This document shows, piece after piece, positions 1 to 9,738 of a DNA stretch of 30,103 bases. Position numbers and translations under genes: made by a program. The notes beneath the pieces are model-generated. The model was not told the DNA's origin, did not search any database, and was given only the letters and a program-made list of their open reading frames with translations. The stretch's first letter is position 1, and the number at the start of each line of letters is the position of its first letter. The stretch is from Isoetes engelmannii (Eukaryota; Streptophyta; Lycopodiopsida; Isoetales; Isoetaceae): contig JAANSK020314818.1 in assembly GCA_011763485.2 (NCBI GenBank), positions 1 to 30,103 on the forward strand. Direction: 5' to 3'.

Positions 1-475
1 AACACGCAGATCGTAATCAAGACAGGGCAGAGAGAGGGCACTATAGGATGGATTAGGCAGGGCGGATGCAAGGCAAGAAGAGTTTATTATACTCCAGAAA
101 TTTTGAAAGAAGCCGGAATGAACAACAAAGATTACCTGCGCTTGGTAGAAGACCGGCTTGGTAGAAGACCTGCGCTTATGACCAGTTGTCTAAGAACTGC
201 AGCCGCAATGGGTATCTTATCTTTTGCATTCTTTTCTGTAGGTTTTGGGCCGATTGCAAGGCTCCTTCCATCCGAAAGATTTTCGTTGCATCTCATAGCC
301 CGCGCTGCAAGTTTGAGTCCTCCGTCTGCCTATTCTCGCCTTGCTAGTCGAGATAGCAAGAAAACTCTTGTGTATTTAATTAAATTATTTTTTTATTTTT
401 ATATTTATTATATATTATTTAAATTTATTAGTTCATATTATTTATTGGCTCTCCTCTTTTTAATCCCATGACCCT
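1..475. other. Unassigned left edge
   Basis: No recognisable gene. A 122-codon frame on + (103-471) begins with Met-Lys-Glu-Ala-Gly and ends in a very AT-rich hydrophobic run. I recognise no domain in it, and its last third is plainly noncoding A/T sequence. It contains a short direct repeat in which 'cttggtagaagacc' occurs twice (around 149-180). It could be the tail of something that starts outside the window. Confidence 0.3.
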
Positions 476-690
476 TTGAAGTTCCTCCCCTTTGCCTTTC
501 CCTACTCCCCTTTGAAGTTCACGGTACCTCCCGACTCTCATTTTAGTGTTTCCCCTTTCCCTCCCTCCACCCACCCCTCCTCCCATCTTGTTCCCTTCCC
601 CAACTTCTCCCCATGCCCCTCCTCCATGCCCACCACCATAGACCCTTCCCCCCTTTCTTCCAGCTTCCCTCCTCCGGCATTGCCAATGTG
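476..690. repeat. Pyrimidine-rich low-complexity tract
   Basis: About 200 bases are almost purely C and T on the + strand, with runs such as 'ccctttccctccctccaccc', and purine-rich on the other strand. Apparent open frames here come only from base composition. Such homopurine/homopyrimidine tracts can form triplex (H-DNA) in vitro; that is general knowledge and is not shown here. Confidence 0.7.
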
Positions 691-1031
691 AATTTTTAAA
701 CGATGAATTATGTAGAGTCTCTGCACGTGAAATTAATACTAAAATTTTGTTTTTCCATGAATGAATGCTCTCAATGTAAAACTTCAATTTTTTCACTACA
801 TCACTCCTTGAAAATAGCTACTTCCCACATTACTGCATGAGTCCAAAACACAAGAATACCTCCCATGTTTTACAAATGCGACTTAGATTTTAAACACTAC
901 AATACACTACACCACTACACTACATGTGAAATATTCAATAACATGTACTAGAAAAGGGGCCGCCCGTTTCTTTTACACTCCTCGGCTCGGCCTCGGCCGG
1001 AGCCTCGGTTTAGACAAATGCACACCCATCC

Positions 1032-1732
1032 ATGCATACCTATAGCAACATCTATATGTTAGGACATACCTATGTTACTCATCACCAATCTATACACCTA
1101 TATGCTATCTATACACTTACACCTATCATATCTATACACTTACACACCTATTATACCTATACCTATCACCTATACACCTATCATACCTATCATACCTATA
1201 CCTATACACCTATACCTATCATACCTATACCTATACACCTATGATACCTATACACCTATACATCTATCGTACCTATACCTATCATACCTATCATACCTAC
1301 CTACCCTATCTCTCATACCTATACCTATCATACCTATATCTATTAATACCTATATCATACCTATACCTAACATATCTATACCTATACCTAATATCATACC
1401 TATACCTATACCTATACCTATTATACCTATCATACCTATACATATACCTATCATACTTATCACCTATACCTGTCATACCTATTACCTATACACCTATCAT
1501 ACCTATACACATATCATCTATACCTATCATACTTATCACCTATACGTATCATACCTATACACCTATACCTATGATACCTATACATCTATCATATACACCT
1601 ATGATACCTATCATACCTATGAGTTATACACCTATCATACCTATACACCTATACCTATCATACCTATACACCTATCATACCTATCACCTATACACCTATG
1701 ATACCTATACACCTATCATACCTATACAACAT
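1032..1732. repeat. Degenerate TACCTA/CACCTATA microsatellite array
   Basis: About 700 bases are built from CCTATA, CACCTATA and CCTATCATA words in shifting order. The + strand is poor in G, and every long open frame here (Tyr/Thr/Pro/Ile/Leu repeats) is an artefact of the repeat. The unit is not the plant telomere repeat CCCTAAA. The mixed register suggests slippage and short segmental duplications rather than a pure hexamer array. Confidence 0.92.
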
Positions 1733-2130
1733 TCTATTTTGGGTTTTTGCAAATTTTTAGACAAACTTTCTATCTTTAGACTGAATGCTTAGCCATGAGC
1801 ATGTATAACATTCTAGAACCTTCCAAAACATCCTATTTTGGCTTTTCCCAAAGTTTCAGAAAACTTTCTACTTTAAGACTCAGGTGCTTACCCATGAGCA
1901 TCTACAATATTCTAAAACCTTACAAAACATTCTATTTTAGCTTTTTCCGAAGTTTCAGAAAAACTTTCTATTTTTAGATTGAGGTGCTTATCCATAAGCA
2001 CCTAGAACACTCTAGAACATTCTATTTTTAGTCTTTGCAAATTAAAAAAAAAAACACTTCCTATTTTTAGGTTTGAGGTGCTTAGTCATGAGCATCTAGA
2101 ATATTCTAGGACATTCTAGAACATTCTAAA
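1730..2130. repeat. ~100-bp tandem repeat, about four copies
   Basis: The landmark 'gcttaNccatgagcat' recurs at about 1793, 1892, 1992 and 2086, giving periods of 99, 100 and 94 bases. Each unit carries 'acattctattttNg', a 'ctttctatttttaga' block and then the landmark. The joins are rich in TTCTAGAA-type palindromes. The copies are diverged, and the fourth has an A-rich interruption near 2043-2054. Confidence 0.85.
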
Positions 2131-2205
2131 CCTATCTAAAGCTTTCTAGAATATTCCATTTGATTAGGTCTCAGACTTAATTATGTTTGAGTCATTATTT
2201 AGTTA

Positions 2206-2415
2206 AACAAACCACTGCTTGGTCTAGTGGTTAGGATGGAGGGTTGGAGGGCCAGAGACCAGGGTTCGAATCCCTCCTAAAACAAAAAGATTCTCAAACG
2301 AAGGAGTTTTCCCCTCCCATCAAGATGGACGGCCCAGATCGCACCACGTGGCGCCTTTCTGGTCGTTGATAGGGTGGACACTACATACACAAACACTATT
2401 TCTTTATATTAGAGG
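2206..2415 (+). mobile_element. tRNA-derived SINE-like sequence
   Basis: An A-box-like TGGTCTAGTGG (2220-2230), followed 32 bases later by a perfect B-box GGTTCGAATCC (2263-2273), gives the RNA polymerase III promoter layout of a tRNA-derived SINE head, closest in feel to tRNA-Glu. The would-be acceptor stem does not pair, so this is not a working tRNA. The body after 2280 is unique to my eye. I could not find clean target duplications, so the ends are approximate. Confidence 0.5.
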
Positions 2416-2697
2416 ATTGATGGTGATTACAAAGGCAAGTAAAGCAATTTGCAAGTTTTTGAGTTGCAAATATTGACCAAAGTGAACCAAATTTCCCAGA
2501 AATTGTACATAATTTATGAATATGATGGCCATGGAATAGTTAATCCAAGACAGAAACTATCAAGCATCTCCAAGGTTATTATTTCCATTTCCATGATAAA
2601 GAAATGCATATAGGAATCTAAACGTATGCAGTTACAATTCCAAGTTCACATGTATATTTATGCGGAATGTGCCGGTGTATATGTCTTGAATTTAGAT

Positions 2698-2833
2698 CTT
2701 TGTTTTGGTGTGTTATGGGGGAGTTGTTCCCTTTAATGGTTCACATGACATCTTTGAAATGTTAATGCTTTTTTCATTTTTTATTTTTTTCTGGACAAAA
2801 AACCAATTTCTCCCATAACACATTAAACCAAAG
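2698..2833. mobile_element. Small MITE-like inverted-repeat element (136 bp)
   Basis: The left end CTTTGTTTTGGTGTGTTATG is matched in reverse complement by the right end 'cataacacattaaaccaaag', giving imperfect terminal inverted repeats of about 20-25 bases around an A/T-rich centre. It sits at the junction between repeat copies A and B. The flanking duplication is unclear, so the superfamily is not assigned. Confidence 0.5.
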
Positions 2834-3618
2834 ATTTTAAACACTACACTACACCACTACACTACATGTGAAACATTCAATAACACGTATTGATGGTGAT
2901 TACAAAGGGAATTAAAGCAATTTGCAAGTTTTTGAGTTGCAAATATTTTTTTTTTTTGGAAGAACTGAGTCACCAATATATTAAAAGAATGATAATGTTA
3001 TAGAGACGAGTGAGGAGGAAAAGGAACATCCATGAAGGGACAGAGATACCTCAACACTCCACAACAACATAACACAAAAAATAACTCTAAGCTCCCAGAA
3101 CTGCATGCTGAGCCGGACTGCCATGCTAACTATGCACAAACGCACCATTGCCATCCACAATGCCCAAAACATCTCGCCAAATGGAGATCTTCTTCTCTGC
3201 AGAACCAGAAAACATGAGGAAACTCTGAAACAACTTATATCTGAGCCGGGGAACAAGGGAGGTTGCAGGCTGCTCCACCCCCTGAAAGATCCACAGGCGA
3301 TGCCGCTTCCAAACCAACCAAACCAACTATGCCACATACAGATGGAAGGCCTGTTGCAAATATTGACCAAAGTGAACCAAATTTCCCAGAAATTGTACAT
3401 AATTTATGAATCTGATGGCCATGGAATATTTAATCCAAGACAAAAACTATCAAGCATCACCAAGATTATTATTTCCATTTATATGATAAAGAAATGCATA
3501 TAGGAATCTAAATGTATGCAGTTACAATTTCAAGATCACATATATATTTATACGAGAACGTGCAGGTATATATGTCTTGAATATACCCCGCTTGCCAAAC
3601 TATACAGATCAGATTAGA
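2834..3618 (+). repeat. Local repeat unit, copy B (interrupted by a LINE fragment)
   Basis: This matches copy A (882-947 plus 2416-2692) across both parts and is interrupted by the LINE fragment at 2948-3352. Its tail (3499-3618, from 'atgcatataggaat' to 'cagatcagatta') is repeated again in copy C. Differences from copy A are scattered substitutions at roughly the one-in-ten level by eye. Confidence 0.75.
2936..3364 (-). mobile_element. 5'-truncated L1-like LINE insertion with 12-bp target duplication
   Basis: The 12-bp sequence 'gttgcaaatatt' occurs on both sides (2936-2947 and 3353-3364), and the uninterrupted site survives in copy A at about 2444-2455. The insert starts with a poly-T run, so its 3' poly-A end points left and the element is on the minus strand. 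The adjoining sequence ('tcaccaatatattaaaagaat...gagtgaggag') closely matches the 3' end of the large LINE at 23813-23890. Only about 400 bases of 3' end are present, as expected for abortive target-primed reverse transcription. The 139-codon minus frame here is remnant ORF2 tail, not a gene. Confidence 0.9.
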
Positions 3619-4057
3619 TGCATATAGGAATCCAAATGTATGCAGTTACAATTTCAAGATCACATATGGGCATAAGCATGCTACGGGTGTCCATTTTTTG
3701 AACCTACCAAAGTTCTTACACTAGGTACTTCAGGATTTGGTACTATTTCTTTGTTCATTTAATCAAAACTAATTCAAAACTTCAAATTAGAAGTAAAAAA
3801 CATGGTATTGTTTTAAAGACAACATTAATGGAGGTTAAAATGAATGCATCAAATTTAACACTTATTAGTTATTGCGATATTAAATAAGTACCTAGTACCC
3901 AGTGTTGGGTACTTTTTTAGGTAGTTTTATGCTACCTAAATAATACTTTTTAAGGTACACCGTAGCATGCTTATACCCATATATGTTTATGCGAGAACGT
4001 GCAAGTGTATATGTCCTGAATATACCCGTCTTGCCTAACTATACAGATCATATGAGA
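3619..4057 (+). repeat. Local repeat tail, copy C (interrupted by a MITE)
   Basis: The segment from 'atgcatataggaatcc' to 'actatacagatcatatgaga' repeats the 3499-3618 tail of copy B. It is split by the element at 3668-3978. Without that insertion the tail period is about 120 bases. Confidence 0.8.
3668..3978. mobile_element. MITE with ~25-bp terminal inverted repeats (311 bp)
   Basis: The left end GGGCATAAGCATGCTACGG is mirrored by the right end CCGTAGCATGCTTATACCC (one mismatch). The interior is A/T-rich and noncoding. Copy B shows the site without the element, which confirms insertion. The flanks are alternating A/T, so the target duplication length (2-4 bases) is ambiguous and I do not assign a superfamily. 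Confidence 0.85.
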
Positions 4058-5153
4058 TGACAACGTACATATATCAATATTTTAAGATGAAATATTCTCT
4101 TGGAAAAAGGTTCTAAAAGTTATCTATAGGATAATATACCGTCAAAATAAAAAAGTTGGACATACCATCAAACCTATAATCTCTCAGCGAATTGAATAAC
4201 ATGTTTTACATGAACAGAATCACATGCCTTACATGACTGCAGATTGTGTTGAAGTTACCATCACCTAGTATTTTACCAAACACATCAAAAATAATTTCAA
4301 AGCGAAAAAATACATTCCAACTACCTCCCCTATACTTCTGAAAATGAAAGATTATGCTAGATTAAAATGTCCCTTCTCGCATCAAAAAGTGGACCCAAGT
4401 GTGTGGCAATGCATGTGGCAAAATTTTCAACTACTTTCCGGCAATAGCAAGTCAAACTCTAAATGCCCAACAACTTTAAGAGAATAGCACTGCCAACTAA
4501 GGTTTGATTTCTTCTTATCTTAGAATTGCCCAGACAATCTTCCAGTTGCTCTCGTTTGAAGCAAAAATCGCAAAGTACGCAATCTATATGTATATCATAA
4601 ATTTAGTACTGGAAATAGAGAAAGAAAAAGGAAAACAAACATGCAGAATCATACATCACAATGCCATATGCACTAAAGGACTTGACAAAGCCCAAAGAAA
4701 AGCTTCTTGACTCATTTGAAAACCATTTGCATGTATACTTAACAAACTACTAAAATAGTTTGCTTGAAGCAAACTGCGCTTTACCAAAAGATTCATGAGA
4801 CTCCAAGTCATCCACCAACACCTTTAAAAAAATAATAGCAATTAGGATTTCAAGGGAGGAACAGGAAAATCTTGCAGCAACTGTCGACTGAGGTCATGAA
4901 AAGCTCATGATGATAATAAGCATAACATCAGATTGCCCTACAAAAGGAACAGGCATAAGAGCAGGACAATACTAAGCCAGATTGGAACTATTTTCCATAT
5001 CATCTACTTCTTTATGTCATGTATCATCTGTTTAAAATGGACAATGGTTACAATGCCAATTTTAAATTTGCAAAGAGAAGTATTATCTCAATTTGATGCT
5101 TGCAGCTAAGTTATATACTTGAGCTGGTTGAGTGTACGAAAACCAAGCGTCAG
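4058..5153. other. AT-rich intergenic stretch
   Basis: No gene, RNA or repeat that I can support. Open frames are short and uncharacteristic, and I see no splice-supported coding series on either strand. Confidence 0.5.
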
Positions 5154-5383
5154 CAATGCACCATGGTTCGAAAATAGGGGGTTCCTCCCCTAAAAATCCG
5201 CCCACTTCCCTTAAATTCCGGTCGTCCTAAAAATTTTTCGGCCATTTTCCGGCAAGAAAATAAAAAATTTCTGGCAAAATACACTAAAAATGCATGGACA
5301 TATATTTTTTCCCGGTAGCCTCAAATATAAAGCGGCATTTTTACTGGTTAGACATCTTGCTATTTTCGAGCCCTGCAATGCAC
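5154..5383. mobile_element. hAT-type MITE, 214 bp, with exact 8-bp target duplication
   Basis: The element at 5162-5375 begins CATGGTTCGAAAATAG and ends CTATTTTCGAGCCCTG, giving 16-base terminal inverted repeats with few mismatches. Both sides carry the same 8 bases 'caatgcac' (5154-5161 and 5376-5383). An 8-bp duplication with CAxGG-type ends is the hallmark of the hAT superfamily. The interior has no transposase, so it must have been moved in trans. The perfect duplication suggests a fairly young insertion. Confidence 0.88.
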
Positions 5384-6049
5384 AAAGTCGGAAAGCAAGA
5401 GTTAGAGTGTTGTAGACACGTGCACTCTCATAACGTTGATGTATGATTATATATGTTTTGATAAGGAGGGGCAAAACATCATTTCAAATGATGTTATTAA
5501 AATGGTTGGACAAAACATCAATCAATCATGTCAACAACCACAAATGTAAGCACAACTGATGGCTTGAGAATAGACACACTATTACTTTGAAATTTCAAAC
5601 GAACACAATGTCATGGTCTGAATGCAACCACATGATCTATGTCGAACAGGAACTATTGCCACCCAACTAAGTATGAAATCTCACAAATGTCAAGATATCA
5701 CACACACGCACGCACGCATGCACGAATGAACACACGAACTCATGGCTTCGGGAGGAGACACACCATTAAGTTAGCAATTTTTTTAAGTTGCTAAATTATT
5801 AGAATTATCTGAACCATGACCTTGGCACACGTAGGACCACCATAAGCTACGTCAGAGATTTTGTGGCTACAAATTTGCCACGTACTTCCATCTAACGGCC
5901 AAGATCATCAGAAGAAATCTCCCACAAAGGGATGTACACGGTAATATGCTTACGTGGCCTTAAGCGATCTTCTCCACTCATTTTGCTCTGGCGGAACCTT
6001 TGCCGGAGCTTGAATTCCTTAGACATGCTCAGGGACCAATGTAGCAGCT
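5384..6049. other. Intergenic / upstream region of the zinc-knuckle gene
   Basis: Contains a short CA/CG-type microsatellite (about 5700-5735) and a TTAGCAA/TTGCTAA hairpin near 5771-5797. It probably includes the promoter and 5' leader of the gene starting at 6050. I cannot point to a convincing TATA box. Confidence 0.4.
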
Positions 6050-8472
6050 ATGGCGGATTCGCATTTTGCTTCTTTTGATCTTAGCTTTACTAGGTCGAAT
6101 CGCAGTTCTATATGGCGCAACTATGCCATTCCTTCCTCCTTTTTCCGAGTCCTTTCTGTTATACCACGCAACGTCAGACTGGCACATGCTGTTGTGGATG
6201 TGGGTTCTTCAACAAATTTGCTTACCTCGTCGCCTGTCTTGGTAGTTTTCATTTCCTTCAAATTTTGATCAGACCATCACACTCTGTTCTTTTTCATGTT
6301 ACAATAAGAAAAACAATTGAGAATCCATAAGATCATTGTGATTGTTAAAGTCAAATTTTACTCCTGGGTTTATCATACTATGCTTTATATGATAACATTC
6401 ACTCTGTCATGCGAGTCCAGACCAAATAGCTTAGCAGTGGGGGGGCAGGAAAAGACAATATTTATGATTGTGGAAGCATGTCTATTTAGGATGTTTTAAG
6501 TCCTTGAAGAATTACTAAGTGCCTTTTTTGTATAACAGGTTGGTTGGGACTCTTTTCAAGACATCCTTGACTTGGGCACAAAAGCTTCCAGGTGTGACTT
6601 TGTTGGTTTAATTGAGAATTTTCTTAACAAGGACCATTTGTTAGTATCTTCAAGATCTCACGCATGACCAACAGAGAATAGGATTTTCACCAGTTTTAAT
6701 TCACTATAAAGCATCTATCCTGCCGAAATCTTACTCCAAGCCTGAAAGACAATTTCGTGTTATAGTCAGGTCATGGTGTGACGTGGAACACTTTTAGACT
6801 TAAGCATACCTCATTCTTAGTGTATTTGCATATTCATAACACTTTGAAGGTTTATTGACCTATCAGTTTCAGGAATCACTCTCTTGGCACACTTCAAGTT
6901 GGGAAATATGTAAAAGAGTTGCCTTGCCCCAGTTGTCGAGGACGAGGATACATTCTATGTAGCAAATGTGGCATCGGCGGACCAAATGCTACATGTCTAT
7001 GTTGTTTAGGCAAGGTAATCATAGTTGGAGATGTAAAAAATATTGCTCTGCGTTGAACATACACCCATAACGTTAGAGGTCTAGTACTATGATATATCCC
7101 ACAGCTTAATGATGACTAACGGAGAAAGTTCCAATCATTAATTCCATCAACCTATTGCCATGGCATTATTATCTGAATGAAAATATCACTCAAGCTAAAT
7201 GAGCAGACTGTGACAGTCGATAAAACAACCAGGCTGCGAATAACTCTTTTCACATTGGGGTGTTATCATAGTTCTATCAGTCATGAATTGTAGACGTCCT
7301 TATCTGCAGGGTATTACCACCTGTCTTGGGTGTTCAGGAAGACGTGTTACATGGGGGGGACCTGTTAGTGTTTCGCTCTGGGAAAAGACACATTTATAGT
7401 AATGCGCTTTCCTCCTCCTTTCTATGTATCATGTAACTTGTATTAAATTTTCTTATTTGTAATATTGCAGCACAACCATTAAGGTTCCTGATGATAAATT
7501 GATTGAGGAGATAAATATACCTGTTAAAGCCCAATGGAAGCGGACATATGGGCCATTATCAACTGAGATTCGTCAGAAGATTAGTCAATCTCTCAAGGTC
7601 TTTTCCTTGTTTTATCTTGTTTCTGGATCTATATTTTTAAAGTCGTGAAAACATGATGAATGTGTTCATATTGATCAAAAATATTGTTGAAAAGCTTAAG
7701 CCTTCACGCATTCATCAACTCGATAATGATGCAGGACCTGGAGAGGCGAACTGGTTCTATAAGTAGAAGAATGAAAGAATTACATAAGATTCCCGCATTA
7801 CATGCACAAAGGGTTGCAGCAATTAAGGTGAGAAAATGCATCCTTTAAATGAATGTGGAATTGTAATGTGCTTGATTACTAAAGTTCATCCCGCAGAAAG
7901 CGAAGAGCACAGAGGAAGCTAGAAAACACATTTCAGCAAAGCAGAAAGCATTCTTCATGAATCCAGAGAACAGATTGAAAAGAAGCATCAGGATGAAAGG
8001 TATATATAACATTTATCCTGGTATGTCCTTTTTAGTCCATTCACACATAGTGTTTGTTAAGACTATTGTGTCTATGTGAGAATCTACCTTAGTAATAAGT
8101 CTCATACTTCACATCTTTTACTTTTCCTATGCTAGCATTGGCTTTATTTTTTGAACATTTAATTCTGTAGGGGTGAAGTATTTTTGCAAGTTTTGTGGTC
8201 TGGAAGGTCATCGGAAAAATTATTGTCCAACTCGGAAGGAGATGAAGCCACCTGCTGATGGCCCCCGACCATACCGCTGCAGTCGATGTGGGCAGCTGGG
8301 TCATAGTACAATTAGTTGCCCAAGTAATATGACACCTAGACAACAATCTGCACGTGGTGCTTATCGATGTAGTTGTTGTAACCAGTCCAACCACAACAGA
8401 AGAACCTGCCCACATCTCAACTCATCATCCAAACCCAACATTATAAGAAGGGATATTGTCCTCGACATGTGA
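6050..8472 (+). CDS. DnaJ-type zinc-finger / NUMOD3-like / CCHC zinc-knuckle protein, 8 exons
   Basis: Exons 6050-6241, 6539-6591, 6873-7014, 7310-7398, 7471-7597, 7735-7827, 7897-7999 and 8171-8472 all have GT..AG borders and join in phase to give 366 aa ending in TGA. Residues 1-60 are Ser/Arg-rich and could be an organelle transit peptide (inference). Residues 100-141 hold four CxxC motifs (CPSC, CSKC, CLCC, CLGC) with following glycines, the pattern of the DnaJ central zinc domain as in BSD2-like proteins; there is no J domain. Residues around 185-265 include 'STEIRQKISQSLK' and 'STEEARKHISAKQK', resembling NUMOD3 DNA-binding modules. Residues 272-285, 303-316 and 333-346 are three complete CX2CX4HX4C zinc knuckles, which usually bind single-stranded RNA or DNA. 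The start is the first Met giving an in-phase exon 1. A role in organelle nucleic-acid handling is possible; the function is unknown to me. Confidence 0.85.
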
Positions 8473-9166
8473 GAGAATGTTGTTATATCGTCACTGTTCA
8501 TATGGTCAGTTTCTTTAAAAGAAAAACTGGCTCACATTGTACAATTTGCATCCTTGTATCATATAATCAAAATTCATCTTACTTTTTAACAGTTGGAAGC
8601 ATAACTTTGATAGAGACACAAATGTCTGATTTGATCTTTCCATACTGTCTATGATTTGTGACCAGAGGCATTAAATGCATAAGTGAAGACCAATCCCCTC
8701 CTGTATACTATAGTATGTCCTTTACACTGGCCGCAATGGTCATTATGCTAATGTGCCAGAGATAATATTGTTTTGTTCTCCTCCATCTTTTTCTGCTATT
8801 TTGTCTCTTTTTTTCTTCTTGCTTTTCTTTTGTCTTCTTATCTCGAAATGTTGTGAAAGAGGTTTGAGGAGTCGTTGTGGTATCCCATGTACCTGAACGT
8901 AGGAGGATGTGGTAAAATCGTGATTTGTGTGAGAGGGATGCCATGTGCTAGTGTGGTTACATGCGCCCAAAGACAATTTACTACTCGAAGAAACCGTATG
9001 GCTTTGATTAGATTGATTGATTGAATCCTATTCCTGTTGGAAGGATTTCTTAGTGACATGCCAAAGGGATTTTGTTTTGCAGGTTAAGAAAAAGAGCGGT
9101 CAAATACAGGTGCATTGATTTTCTGACGTTTTGTGTTCTTGACTTTTTCTGTAGCCTTACTGTCAT
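8473..9166. other. 3' flank of the zinc-knuckle gene
   Basis: Probably 3' UTR and spacer. A short splice-like piece ('tgcag|gttaagaaaaagagc...aaatacag|gtgc', about 9083-9109) could be an alternative exon, but nothing confirms it. Otherwise I see nothing. Confidence 0.35.
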
Positions 9167-9604
9167 CTATAAATCAAGAAGCGTGTTTTGCTCAAGCCTG
9201 TCAAGAATGTCTTCGCTGCTTCTTGTATCTCTGAAGTCAAGTTTAACATTCTTCAAAGAAATCCTTTCAACTTGATCACCAATGCCTTTGTTCTTGCCTC
9301 CACAAGGTCCAGAAATCTTAGACTGCAGTAAAAACTCAAGAGCTTTGGCGACTTCTTATCGTATGGAGCTCTTTGAAGGTTTAGATCGTACTTGGTCCAT
9401 GGAAAAATAGTGTCCTTGATTATTGATTACATACAAAGGACAAGACTGAATAAGGTTTACAGGTAGTGTTGGCTTACAAGTTTATTGCAAACAGCTTCAT
9501 TACGATGTAATCAGACATCATCAACAGGTTATGCCAATACCAGGGACAGAAGGAGAGGCCAGAAAATCTAATGGAGGGAAGTTGAGTAAATAAGGTTCTT
9601 GTTG
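9167..9604 (-). pseudogene. Unidentified coding-like exon pair, minus strand
   Basis: The minus-strand frame 9355-9167 reads 62 residues (EVAKALEFLLQSK..., ...SSEDILDRLEQNTLLDL) to a TAG and has a normal soluble-protein composition. A second minus stretch, 9604-9541, reads QQEPYLLNFPPLDFLASPSVP after a good acceptor ('tttattcag') and ends at a GT donor. Joining 9541 to 9355 keeps phase, but the downstream acceptor lacks a pyrimidine tract. I found no start codon or further exons. It may be the 3' end of a gene fragment. I do not recognise the family. Confidence 0.3.
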
Positions 9605-9738
9605 CTGAATAAATCTACTCCATTATATCTACTCATATCTTTCAAATAATTTCCTTTAAGTCCATTCCTTATCACATTATGCTGAAGCAATCTATCTATT
9701 CATCTTGTTCCAGTGATTCTGATAAGATTGTATTATAG

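Larger units (their letters stand above)
882..2697 (+). repeat. Local repeat unit, copy A (split by a 1.47-kb insertion)
   Basis: The left part (about 882-947, 'agattttaaacactac...') matches 2832-2889. The right part (2416-2692, starting 'ttgatggtgattacaaagg') matches 2890-2948 plus 3353-3598. In copy B the two parts are adjacent, so 948-2415 looks like an insertion into copy A. No open reading frame is conserved between copies, so the unit looks noncoding. Whether the duplication was tandem or the unit is a dispersed repeat cannot be told from this window. Confidence 0.65.

Noticed and set aside
103-471. 122-codon + frame at the left edge
   Set aside because: No recognisable domain, and its end runs into pure A/T sequence; not enough to call a gene.
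1032-1792. Overlapping Tyr/Thr/Pro/Ile-rich open frames of 70-209 codons
   Set aside because: They are translations of the TACCTA-type array in different registers, with no coding signal beyond the repeat.
8089-8415. 108-codon minus frame opposite the zinc-knuckle exon
   Set aside because: It is antisense to the CCHC exon; the + strand carries three perfect knuckles in phase with seven upstream exons.
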